Shown here piece after piece: positions 1-6,211 of a stretch of DNA of 6,668 nt; the stretch's first letter is position 1; each line of letters starts with the position of its first letter. The notes beneath the pieces were generated by a model, which saw nothing but the letters and a program-made list of their open reading frames with translations, was not told the DNA's origin and did no database searches. Position numbers and translations under genes: made by a program. This DNA comes from CAYSPO01 sp964432945 (GTDB lineage: Bacteria; Bacillota; Clostridia; Tissierellales; Peptoniphilaceae). The stretch is from the NCBI GenBank assembly GCA_964432945.1, contig CAYSPO010000052.1, positions 1-6,668 of the forward strand. The letters run 5' to 3'.

Positions 1-30
1 TCTTGAAAAGGATTTCGCAAACTAAAACTA

Positions 31-36
31 AGGAGG
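31..36 (+). promoter_or_regulatory. Ribosome binding site of oppA
   Basis: A perfect AGGAGG lies 7 bases before the ATG at 44. This near-consensus site fits the high expression usual for the binding protein of an Opp system and fixes the start. The promoter is not visible in the 30 bases upstream and is presumably outside the window. Confidence 0.9.
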
Positions 37-43
37 AATTTTA

Positions 44-2332
44 ATGAAGAAAAGTAAATTACTTACTTTACTACTTGCCTCAGCTATGAGTTTAACTCTA
101 TTGACGGCTTGTGGAGGCGGTTCTGAAACAGAAGCTCCTGCTGATACTACCGAAGCTACTGAAGCTGGTGGAGAAGCAACTGAAGCTACTGGAGAAGGAT
201 CTGATGCTAGTGAAGAAAGTGTAGAAGACGTTAAAAGTTTTGTAGACGATAACACTCTTGTTGTTGGCGCTCCAGAACTAAATGGTTCATATATCAATGG
301 TTTTGGAAACTCAACTTATGATGTGTGGATTAAAAGATTAATTGGTAACTATGATGGTATTTTATCTTATGGTACATACTATCCTAACGATGCTAATGAA
401 TGGAATATTAATAAAACAGTTGTTGACGGTGAACCCGAAGTAACTGAAAACGAAGATGGAACAAAATCTTATACATTTAAAATTAATGATGGTCTAGTAT
501 GGAATGATGAAACTCCAATTACTGCTAAAGATTATGTATTTGAAGTTCTTTTCAACTCTAGTCCAGAATGGTTAGCTTCAGGATCTAATAACTCTGCAGT
601 TTACGAGAGTTTATTAGGTTTCAATGAATATAACTCAGGTGAATCTGAAGAATTCCCAGGAATCGAATTAATTGATGAGAAAACATTCAAAGTTACTATA
701 AAAGCAGAAAAAGTTCCTTATTTCTATGAAGTTGCTTTTGCTAATATTAAACCTTCTCCAATGCACAGATATGCTCCTAATCTAGATGTTGAAGGAAGCA
801 AATTAGTTGTAGCTGAAGGCTATGAAGTAACTGATGAAGATAAAGCTACTTTAGCTGAAAATCAAGGACTAGCTGTAGATTCTGCTAAAGAAAGTTATGA
901 TGAAGCAGTAGCTGGAGTTTTAGAAGCTGAAGAAGCTGAAATTACTCAAGAAGATATTGACAAAGTTCTTGAAGGAGATTATAAAACTGCCTTAGAAGAA
1001 TACAATGCACAAGCTGAAGCTGGTGAAAAAACAACTTTAGATCCTGATATGGCTGGAATTATCGAAGCAAAAATTGCTCTTGATGAAGCAGAAGCTTTAC
1101 TAGCAGGATACCAAGATGGTTCTATCGACCTTGATGCTAAAGATTTACTTCTTGCATCAGCAGTTAATGATGTAGTTTATAATTATAGATTTAACCCAGA
1201 TGTAACTTGTGGACCTTACAACTTCGTTTCTTATGAAAATAATATGGTAAAGGTTTCTCTTAACCCTCTATATGCTGGAAACGCTGAAGGCGATAAACCA
1301 ACTATTGAAAACATAGTTGTTCAAATCATTAACCCTAAACTTAATGTAGACCTTGCAATCGCTGGAACAATTGACTTTGTTTCTGGTGAAACTGAAGGTG
1401 AAAAAATTGATAAGGCTAGACAAAGTGATGATCTAAACTTCAATGAATATCCAAGAAACGGATATGGAGTAATTCAAATTCTATGTGATATCGGAGCAAC
1501 TCAACACAAAGGTGTTAGACAAGCTATCGCTTATTCACTTGATAGAAACGAATTCGTTCAAAATATCCAAGGTGGATATGGAGTTGTAGTTAACGGTGCT
1601 TACGGTCTTGCAGAATTCGAATATATCGAAAAAGGTAGCGAATTTGAAGCCCAAGCTAATAACTATACATTAAACGCTGAAGCTGCTAATGCTGCTTTAG
1701 ACACTACTCCATACCTATATGAAGCAGACGGTACTACTAAATGGGATCCAGAAAAAGCTCAAGCAGCTTATGAATCTGATAAAGAAAACTTCGATTACTG
1801 GAGACATGACGAAGAAGGAAATAGATTAAGAGTTATACATGATGGTTCTACTAATAATGAAGTATCTGATTTAATTTCTGTACAATTACCAGATAACACT
1901 AAAAAGGTTGGTATGCAATATATCTTCAACCCAGTACCATTTAACACATTATTAGACCATTTCTACTATCCAAATGCAGCAGATCCAGATGCAGCATCTG
2001 TATTTAACATGGGAACTGGTTTCGACTCATTACACGACAACTATTACCAATACCACTCTTCACAAATAGGGGTTGGAGACAACACTAACAGACTTGCAGA
2101 CCCAGAAGTTGATAAAATACTTGAAGATGCAAGACACGTTGACCCTTCTGATAAAGAAAATTGGTTAAATGGTTGGCTACAGTTCAATTTATGGTATAAT
2201 GATAATCTACCTAATATACCACTATATGCAAATCAATACCATGATATATATGGAACAAGAGTTGAGAATGTAACAACAACTCCATTCCATGACTGGTCAC
2301 TAAGAATTTGTGACATTACTTTAGCAAAATAA
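44..2332 (+). CDS. oppA: Oligopeptide ABC transporter substrate-binding lipoprotein with an extra acidic helical insert
   Basis: This is the extracellular solute-binding protein (SBP family 5, cluster C) that captures peptides and delivers them to the OppBC channel. The 762-residue product begins with a lipoprotein signal peptide: basic MKKSK, a hydrophobic core at about 6-20, and lipobox LTAC with Cys23 as the lipidated residue. An acidic Thr/Glu/Ala/Gly linker follows (about 24-66). Family signs include TYTF-like 'KSYTFKINDGLVWNDETPIT' (141-160), the TCGPYNFVSYE segment (388-398), and VRQAIAYSLDRNEFV (491-505), the typical 'vRqAi.yaiDR' motif. The protein is some 200 residues longer than the usual roughly 540. 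Most of the excess is the linker plus a helical, strongly acidic block at about 252-376, before TCGPY. The start is fixed by the signal peptide and ribosome binding site. Its position ahead of oppBCDF supports an oligopeptide role, but the ligand cannot be read from sequence; dipeptide or other family 5 ligands remain possible. Confidence 0.93.
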   Translation: MKKSKLLTLLLASAMSLTLLTACGGGSETEAPADTTEATEAGGEATEATGEGSDASEESVEDVKSFVDDNTLVVGAPELNGSYINGFGNSTYDVWIKRLIGNYDGILSYGTYYPNDANEWNINKTVVDGEPEVTENEDGTKSYTFKINDGLVWNDETPITAKDYVFEVLFNSSPEWLASGSNNSAVYESLLGFNEYNSGESEEFPGIELIDEKTFKVTIKAEKVPYFYEVAFANIKPSPMHRYAPNLDVEGSKLVVAEGYEVTDEDKATLAENQGLAVDSAKESYDEAVAGVLEAEEAEITQEDIDKVLEGDYKTALEEYNAQAEAGEKTTLDPDMAGIIEAKIALDEAEALLAGYQDGSIDLDAKDLLLASAVNDVVYNYRFNPDVTCGPYNFVSYENNMVKVSLNPLYAGNAEGDKPTIENIVVQIINPKLNVDLAIAGTIDFVSGETEGEKIDKARQSDDLNFNEYPRNGYGVIQILCDIGATQHKGVRQAIAYSLDRNEFVQNIQGGYGVVVNGAYGLAEFEYIEKGSEFEAQANNYTLNAEAANAALDTTPYLYEADGTTKWDPEKAQAAYESDKENFDYWRHDEEGNRLRVIHDGSTNNEVSDLISVQLPDNTKKVGMQYIFNPVPFNTLLDHFYYPNAADPDAASVFNMGTGFDSLHDNYYQYHSSQIGVGDNTNRLADPEVDKILEDARHVDPSDKENWLNGWLQFNLWYNDNLPNIPLYANQYHDIYGTRVENVTTTPFHDWSLRICDITLAK
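113..241 (+). other. Low-complexity acidic linker of OppA (residues 24-66)
   Basis: Directly after the lipid-anchored Cys23, the protein is rich in Thr, Glu, Ala and Gly with repeated Glu-Ala-Thr units, for example TEATEAGGEATEATGEG at residues 36-52. At DNA level GAAGCTACT occurs at 152-160 and again at 182-190. Such tethers hold Gram-positive binding proteins away from the membrane. A longer tether may be needed here to reach past the extracellular OppC domain, but that is speculation. Confidence 0.7.
797..1171 (+). other. Acidic helical insert in OppA (about residues 252-376)
   Basis: Between the 'SPMHRYAP' segment (238-245; the usual 'P.PkH' region of family 5 binding proteins) and the conserved TCGPYNF motif (388-394), the usual spacing of a few tens of residues is expanded by roughly 100 or more. 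The block is Ala/Glu-rich, with about 34 Asp/Glu against 8 Lys and no Arg, and contains helix-favouring stretches such as VLEAEEAEITQEDIDKVLEG (292-311) and EAKIALDEAEALLAG (341-355). The borders are estimated by eye from family motifs. I do not recognise the block as a named domain. Confidence 0.6.
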
Positions 2333-2345
2333 TTTGATTATAGTG

Positions 2346-2383
2346 AAGGCCTTAAACCTATTAGGTTTGAGGCTTTTATTATA
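2346..2383 (+). terminator. Hairpin with T-rich tail between oppA and oppB (partial terminator)
   Basis: The arm 2346-2358 pairs with 2364-2376 over 13 base pairs including two G-U pairs, leaving the 5-base loop TATTA. The right arm runs into CTTTTATTATA (2373-2383), a T-rich but interrupted tail. This lies 13 bases after the oppA stop. In Opp operons such a structure commonly allows read-through while giving much more oppA than oppBCDF transcript, either by partial termination or by protecting the processed 3' end. Which of the two applies here cannot be told from sequence. Confidence 0.72.
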
Positions 2384-2387
2384 CCAG

Positions 2388-2394
2388 AAAGGAG
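2388..2394 (+). promoter_or_regulatory. Ribosome binding site that decides the oppB start
   Basis: AAAGGAG ends 8 bases before the ATG at 2403. It selects that ATG over an in-frame ATG at 2334, which would place the hairpin inside the coding region and add 23 residues ahead of the normal permease N-terminus. Confidence 0.88.
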
Positions 2395-2402
2395 ATGATA
2401 GT

Positions 2403-3362
2403 ATGGTTAAATACATAGTAAAGAGAATAGTAAATCTGATACCAGTTTTATTAATAATATCTCTTTTACTATTCGCCTTAAATGATTCCATGCCAGGTGA
2501 TCCAATATTACAGCTTATTCCTAAAAATCTTCAAAGTGAAACACAAAAACAAGCTTTAATTGAATCACTTAGTGAAAAATATAATTTGAATGGAACATTT
2601 TCGGAAAGATATTTTGGTTGGTTAAAAAGAGTTGTTGTTGATGGTAATTTGGGGGAATCTATCGTGCATGGTGCTCCTGTTACACACGTTCTAAAGGACC
2701 CACTTCGTAACACCTTTATTCTTAATATAGGTTCAACAATAATTTCACTTGTGCTTTCGATAATTATAGGGATAAAATCTGCTGTTAGAAAAGGAAGTTT
2801 CTACGATAAGTTTTGGCAGGTATTCTCTCTTGCAGGTATTTCATTCCCTACATTTTTTGTAGGTATGGTTTTAATATTCACTTTTGCAATTAGACTTAAG
2901 TGGTTCCCACCAGGAATGATGCCAATGCAAGATACTTTAGGTCTTTGGATTAAGCACTTAGTCCTTCCAACTGTTACTCTTGTTATTGGTGGCTTAGCTA
3001 CAACAACTAGATTTGTAAGAAACGCTATGGTTGATGCTTTAAGCCAAGATTATATAAGAACAGCTAGAGCTAAGGGTGTAAGTGAAAAGTCAGTAATTTA
3101 CTCACATGCCTTTAGAAATGCATTAATACCTGTTGTTACAGTAGTAGTTTGGGCAGTCGTAGGTATGTTTAGTGGTGCTGTTGTTACAGAATCTCTATTC
3201 GCCTATGGTGGAGTTGGTAAATATTTCTTAGACTCAATTTTAGCTCAAGACTATCCAGTAATTATGGGACTTAATATGTTCTATGCTATTTTAGCAGTTG
3301 CTGGAAACTTAATAATGGATATTTTATATTCAGTAGTAGACCCTAGGGTCAGATTAGAATAG
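2403..3362 (+). CDS. oppB: Oligopeptide ABC transporter permease OppB
   Basis: OppB is one of the two membrane subunits forming the peptide channel in the cytoplasmic membrane. From this start the product is 319 residues, the normal family size. It opens with the typical MVKYIVKRIVNLIPVLL and TM1 (about 10-26), followed by the conserved PGDP (31-34). Further membrane segments lie at about 104-125, 138-160, 184-203, 240-262 and 286-308, giving six. The cytoplasmic EAA loop that contacts the ATPases is seen as YIRTARAKGVSEKSVIYSHA (217-236), with the invariant Gly225. The C-terminus VDPRVRLE is the usual 'DPRiR' ending. A frame extension back to 2334 is open but has no ribosome binding site and overlaps the hairpin. 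The stop codon at 3360-3362 overlaps the oppC ribosome binding site, so the two are probably translationally coupled. Nothing is unusual in this subunit, in contrast to OppC. Confidence 0.95.
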   Translation: MVKYIVKRIVNLIPVLLIISLLLFALNDSMPGDPILQLIPKNLQSETQKQALIESLSEKYNLNGTFSERYFGWLKRVVVDGNLGESIVHGAPVTHVLKDPLRNTFILNIGSTIISLVLSIIIGIKSAVRKGSFYDKFWQVFSLAGISFPTFFVGMVLIFTFAIRLKWFPPGMMPMQDTLGLWIKHLVLPTVTLVIGGLATTTRFVRNAMVDALSQDYIRTARAKGVSEKSVIYSHAFRNALIPVVTVVVWAVVGMFSGAVVTESLFAYGGVGKYFLDSILAQDYPVIMGLNMFYAILAVAGNLIMDILYSVVDPRVRLE

Positions 3363-3368
3363 GAGGTG
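3361..3368 (+). promoter_or_regulatory. Ribosome binding site of oppC overlapping the oppB stop
   Basis: AGGAGGTG is a full-strength site that shares its first two bases with the oppB TAG stop. It lies 5 bases before the ATG at 3374. The overlap suggests coupled translation of the two permeases. Confidence 0.85.
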
Positions 3369-3373
3369 TATCT

Positions 3374-5209
3374 ATGAGCAATGAAGATTTAAATTTAGAT
3401 GAGTCAAGTATCGGTACTGAAGCCGAAAAAATGATTGAAGCTGAAGAAGCTTCTGTCTTAAAAGAAGCTGCCATAGAATCACCTTCAAGGATGATGGTAA
3501 ATAATTTCTTTAGCAATAAACTAGGAGTTGTAGGACTTGTTGGTTTTATAGCTATATTTTTAGTGGTTTTTGGTGGTTCTTTTTTAATTCCTTATGACGC
3601 ATATTATTCTCAACCAGTTCTAAAAAACCTATCACCTGGTGCAGGTTATATGGCTTATCCAAATGAGCTTAAAGATGAAGGCGTTAAGGACATTCAAGTT
3701 GGTACTACATTCTCAGCTGGACTTTCAGAAGCAGGTAATGTTTATGTATGGGGACATGAAATAGCAAATAATGTAGAAGCTCCTAAAGAGTTAGAAGAAT
3801 ATCAAGGTAATTATAGCCATATTCTAGTAGGAGACAAGCACATTATGGCTGCTACTAACGATGGTAAATTTGTTGGTTGGGGCTTTAATAACTTTAACCA
3901 AGCCGATTTCCCAAATAATTTAGAGAAAATAGTTAAAGAAGAAGGCATTAAAAAACTTGGCGGATCAGATATGTATTCTGTGCTTTTAACAGAAGAAGGA
4001 TCTATTAGAGTTTGGGGTTCTACCCTACCAAATAAGCTAAATCTTATTGATCCAGCTCTTGACGGACAGGTTGTTGACTTTGAACCTTCTACTACAAATA
4101 TTCTTCTATTATTAAAAGATGGAAGTTTAAGAGTTATAGGACAACTTGGTACTGAAATTGATACTTCACTACCAGAAGAATTAAAAGATGGTTCTGTAAA
4201 AGTTGAACAAATAGGTAGAATTAAGTACTCAGGTATAGCAATTGATGATGAAGGCGAAATTTATACTTGGGGTGCTAAATCTGATAAAATTGATCAGATT
4301 CCTGAAATAGATGGAAAAATTGTAAAAATCGAATCAGGACGTGAGCATATTTCTGCACTAACTGATTCTGGAAAAATATATTCTTGGGGCGTCGATAACT
4401 ATGGTTCAACAGACGGTCCAGAAGGCGAAAAATTTGTAAATTTATTTAATGGTTATTTCAATAACTATGGTATTAAAGAAGATAGCTCAATAGATACATG
4501 GGGATTAGACGGATTTAGACTTGGTTCTGATGAACAAGGAAGGGATATGTTTACTCGTATAGTTCATGGCGGTAGAATGTCTCTAATCGTTGCCTTTGTT
4601 TCTGTTGTAATCCAAGTTGTACTTGGAACTATTATAGGAATTGTATCTGGATTTTATGGTGGTTGGGTAGACAACTTATTAATGAGGTTTGCAGAAATTA
4701 TTTCTTCATTCCCATTTTATCCTTTAATTATTACCTTATCAGCAATCCTTCCTGTGGATGTAAGTCAAAACGAAAGACTTATGATGGTAATGATAATACT
4801 AGGTATTCTAAACTGGCCTTCTCTTGCAAGACTTATCCGTGGAGAGATACTTTCCGAAAGAGAAAAAGACTATATAACTGCAGCAAAAGCTTTAGGACAA
4901 ACAGAAGTGAAAACTATGATGACTCATATGTTGCCAAATATCATTTCAATAATAATTGTTCGTGCTACAATCGGTTACGCAACTAACCTTCTTGTAGAAG
5001 CTGCCCTATCCTTCGTAGGATTCGGGGTTAGACCTCCATTCCCATCATGGGGTAATATTCTAACTGATAGTAATAATGTTACTGCCTTAGAAAATTACTG
5101 GTGGAGATGGATACCTACAGGACTTGCAGTATTCACAGCAGCCCTAACAGTAAACCTTATGGGAGATGCTTTAAATCAAGCAGTAGACCCAAGGTCACAA
5201 GAGAGGTAA
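3374..5209 (+). CDS. oppC: Oligopeptide ABC transporter permease OppC with an inserted seven-repeat RCC1-like propeller
   Basis: OppC is the second channel subunit. The product is 611 residues, while the family is usually about 300. Residues 1-50 are an acidic cytoplasmic tail plus the usual 'SPSRMMVNNFFSNKLG' pre-TM1 segment, and TM1 is about 51-72, followed by IPYDAYY. The normal protein then moves within a few residues to GTDxxGRD; here that motif, LGSDEQGRDMFTRIVHGGR (383-401), comes about 290 residues later. The permease core then continues normally: TM segments about 402-424, 437-458, 466-482, 522-546 and 580-598, EAA loop YITAAKALGQTEVKTMMTHM (500-519) with Gly508, FVGFGVRPPFPSWG (547-560), and VDPRSQER at the end. 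The inserted block has seven WG-type repeats, read as a beta-propeller. The reading frame is unbroken and codon use looks the same inside and outside the insert. The core call is firm; the role of the propeller is unknown. Confidence 0.95.
   Translation: MSNEDLNLDESSIGTEAEKMIEAEEASVLKEAAIESPSRMMVNNFFSNKLGVVGLVGFIAIFLVVFGGSFLIPYDAYYSQPVLKNLSPGAGYMAYPNELKDEGVKDIQVGTTFSAGLSEAGNVYVWGHEIANNVEAPKELEEYQGNYSHILVGDKHIMAATNDGKFVGWGFNNFNQADFPNNLEKIVKEEGIKKLGGSDMYSVLLTEEGSIRVWGSTLPNKLNLIDPALDGQVVDFEPSTTNILLLLKDGSLRVIGQLGTEIDTSLPEELKDGSVKVEQIGRIKYSGIAIDDEGEIYTWGAKSDKIDQIPEIDGKIVKIESGREHISALTDSGKIYSWGVDNYGSTDGPEGEKFVNLFNGYFNNYGIKEDSSIDTWGLDGFRLGSDEQGRDMFTRIVHGGRMSLIVAFVSVVIQVVLGTIIGIVSGFYGGWVDNLLMRFAEIISSFPFYPLIITLSAILPVDVSQNERLMMVMIILGILNWPSLARLIRGEILSEREKDYITAAKALGQTEVKTMMTHMLPNIISIIIVRATIGYATNLLVEAALSFVGFGVRPPFPSWGNILTDSNNVTALENYWWRWIPTGLAVFTAALTVNLMGDALNQAVDPRSQER
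3659..4507 (+). repeat. Seven RCC1-like repeats (beta-propeller) inside OppC, residues 96-378
   Basis: Seven units follow the pattern P..L..G.V..I..G..H..AL...G.IY.WG, the RCC1 repeat consensus. They begin at Pro96, Pro137, Pro180, Pro227, Pro267, Pro310 and Pro349. The closing 'WG' positions are W126, W169, W214, I255 (Trp lost), W299, W338 and W376, spaced 38-45 residues. Clearest are GDKHIMAATNDGKFVGWG (153-170) and SGREHISALTDSGKIYSWG (321-339). RCC1 folds are seven-bladed, so seven units are exactly one propeller. The units are well diverged from each other, so the array is not a recent tandem duplication. RCC1-type propellers serve as protein-protein or ligand-binding platforms; no particular ligand can be named. 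Confidence 0.88.
5201..5206 (+). promoter_or_regulatory. Ribosome binding site of oppD inside the oppC end
   Basis: GAGAGG immediately precedes the oppC TAA and lies 9 bases before the oppD ATG at 5216. The site is weaker than those of oppA and oppC. Only six bases separate the two genes, so coupling to oppC translation is likely. Confidence 0.7.
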
Positions 5210-5215
5210 GATTAT

Positions 5216-6211
5216 ATGGCATTACTAGAAATTAAAAATTTACACACATATTTTGATACAAAAAAAGGATATATCAAGGCAGTTTATGGGGTGGATTTTG
5301 AAATAGAAGAGGGTAAAACTCTAGGTATAGTTGGTGAATCAGGTTCAGGTAAAAGCCAAACAGCTATGAGTATACTAAAGCTTTTTGAACCAAACCAAAA
5401 AATACACGAAGGGAGCATAATGTTCGATGGAATAGATATCGTTAATGCTCCATTGAATAAAATGCAAGAAATACGTGGAGATGAAATCTCTATGATTTTC
5501 CAAGAGCCTATGACTTCCTTAAATCCTGTATTCACTATTGAAAAACAACTTAATGAAGTTTTCCTACTTCACAGAGATATGACTAAAGCTGAAGCAAGTC
5601 AAGAATCTCTAAAAATGCTTGAAATGGTAAAAATCCCTAATCCTGAGGTTGTAATGAAGCAATATCCATTTGAACTTTCTGGCGGTATGAACCAAAGGGT
5701 AATGATTGCTATGGCTCTTGCTTGTAGACCAAAGCTACTTATAGCTGATGAGCCTACAACAGCCCTAGATGTAACCATCCAAGCACAAATCTTAAAGCTT
5801 ATGAATCAGCTAAAAGAACAAACTAATACATCAATCCTATTTATAACCCATGACCTTGGAGTTATAAATCAAATGGCTGATGATGTAGCAGTTATGTACT
5901 GCGGACAAGTAGTAGAAAAAGCTCCAGTAGATTATATCTTCAAAGAAGGTGTAAGCAAGTATTCTCACCCATATACTGAAGGTTTATTAGAGTCTATTCC
6001 TTCTATATCAAGTGATAGAAACCAAAGGCTAGATGCTATACCAGGATCAGTTCCACATCCTCTTAACCTACCTAAAGGTTGTAGGTTTGCAGAAAGATGT
6101 AAGTATGCAACAGATAAATGTAGATCTGAAAACCCTGAGCTTGTTAAAGTAAATGAACACCAAGAAATTAGATGTTTCTATCCAGAAAAGGGGGTGAGAA
6201 GCGGTGAGTAA
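5216..6211 (+). CDS. oppD: Oligopeptide ABC transporter ATP-binding protein OppD
   Basis: OppD is one of the two cytoplasmic ATPases that power import. The 331-residue product has normal length and every expected motif: Walker A GESGSGKS (40-47), Q-loop Gln96 in MIFQEPMTSLNP, signature LSGGMNQR (154-161), Walker B LLIADEP with catalytic Glu179, D-loop ALD (183-185) and H-loop His212 in THDLG. It should therefore hydrolyse ATP. The C-terminal oligopeptide-transporter extension is present, with HPYTEGLLESIP (251-262) and four cysteines, C289, C295, C302 and C320 (spacing CX5CX6CX17C). In Opp/Dpp ATPases this cysteine set is associated with an iron-sulfur cluster. MQEIRGDEISMIFQEP (83-98) is the usual OppD pattern and separates it from OppF. 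The spacing Lys46 to Gln96 is the ordinary 50 residues, a useful contrast to the neighbouring OppF. Confidence 0.95.
   Translation: MALLEIKNLHTYFDTKKGYIKAVYGVDFEIEEGKTLGIVGESGSGKSQTAMSILKLFEPNQKIHEGSIMFDGIDIVNAPLNKMQEIRGDEISMIFQEPMTSLNPVFTIEKQLNEVFLLHRDMTKAEASQESLKMLEMVKIPNPEVVMKQYPFELSGGMNQRVMIAMALACRPKLLIADEPTTALDVTIQAQILKLMNQLKEQTNTSILFITHDLGVINQMADDVAVMYCGQVVEKAPVDYIFKEGVSKYSHPYTEGLLESIPSISSDRNQRLDAIPGSVPHPLNLPKGCRFAERCKYATDKCRSENPELVKVNEHQEIRCFYPEKGVRSGE
6189..6197 (+). promoter_or_regulatory. Ribosome binding site of oppF inside oppD
   Basis: AGGGGGTGA, one base off AGGAGGTGA, ends 6 bases before the GTG at 6204. It supports GTG as the oppF start. Confidence 0.75.

Noticed and set aside
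3..31. Possible promoter with a TTGAAA -35-like element at 3-8
   Set aside because: No TATAAT-like element is found at the right distance, and the spacing would put the -10 box against the ribosome binding site.
28..297. Minus-strand open frame of 89 codons opposite the start of oppA
   Set aside because: Its Ser/Val/Ala-rich product is the complement of the Thr/Glu/Ala repeat linker of OppA; no supporting ribosome binding site or family features.
2334..2402. In-frame upstream extension of oppB giving 23 more residues
   Set aside because: No ribosome binding site precedes the ATG at 2334, the segment contains the intercistronic hairpin, and the ATG at 2403 has a good site and yields the normal OppB N-terminus.
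2531..2713. Minus-strand open frame of 60 codons inside oppB
   Set aside because: It lies fully within a well-conserved permease gene and shows no protein features of its own.
3339..3350. Perfect 12-base palindrome GACCCTAGGGTC near the end of oppB
   Set aside because: It encodes the conserved DPRV ending of OppB, has no loop, and no second copy is seen; coincidence is the simplest explanation.
3635..4513. OppC length explained as an assembly artefact or a fusion of two genes
   Set aside because: The frame is continuous, the insert sits precisely between the two halves of a conserved permease region, seven repeats make a whole propeller, and base composition does not visibly change at its borders.
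4663..4986. Second plus-strand frame of 107 codons inside oppC
   Set aside because: It overlaps the conserved permease core in another frame; the product is Asn/Tyr/Arg-rich and looks like no protein family.
5284..5535. Minus-strand open frame of 83 codons inside oppD
   Set aside because: It is opposite the Walker A to Q-loop region of a clear ATPase gene and has no independent support.
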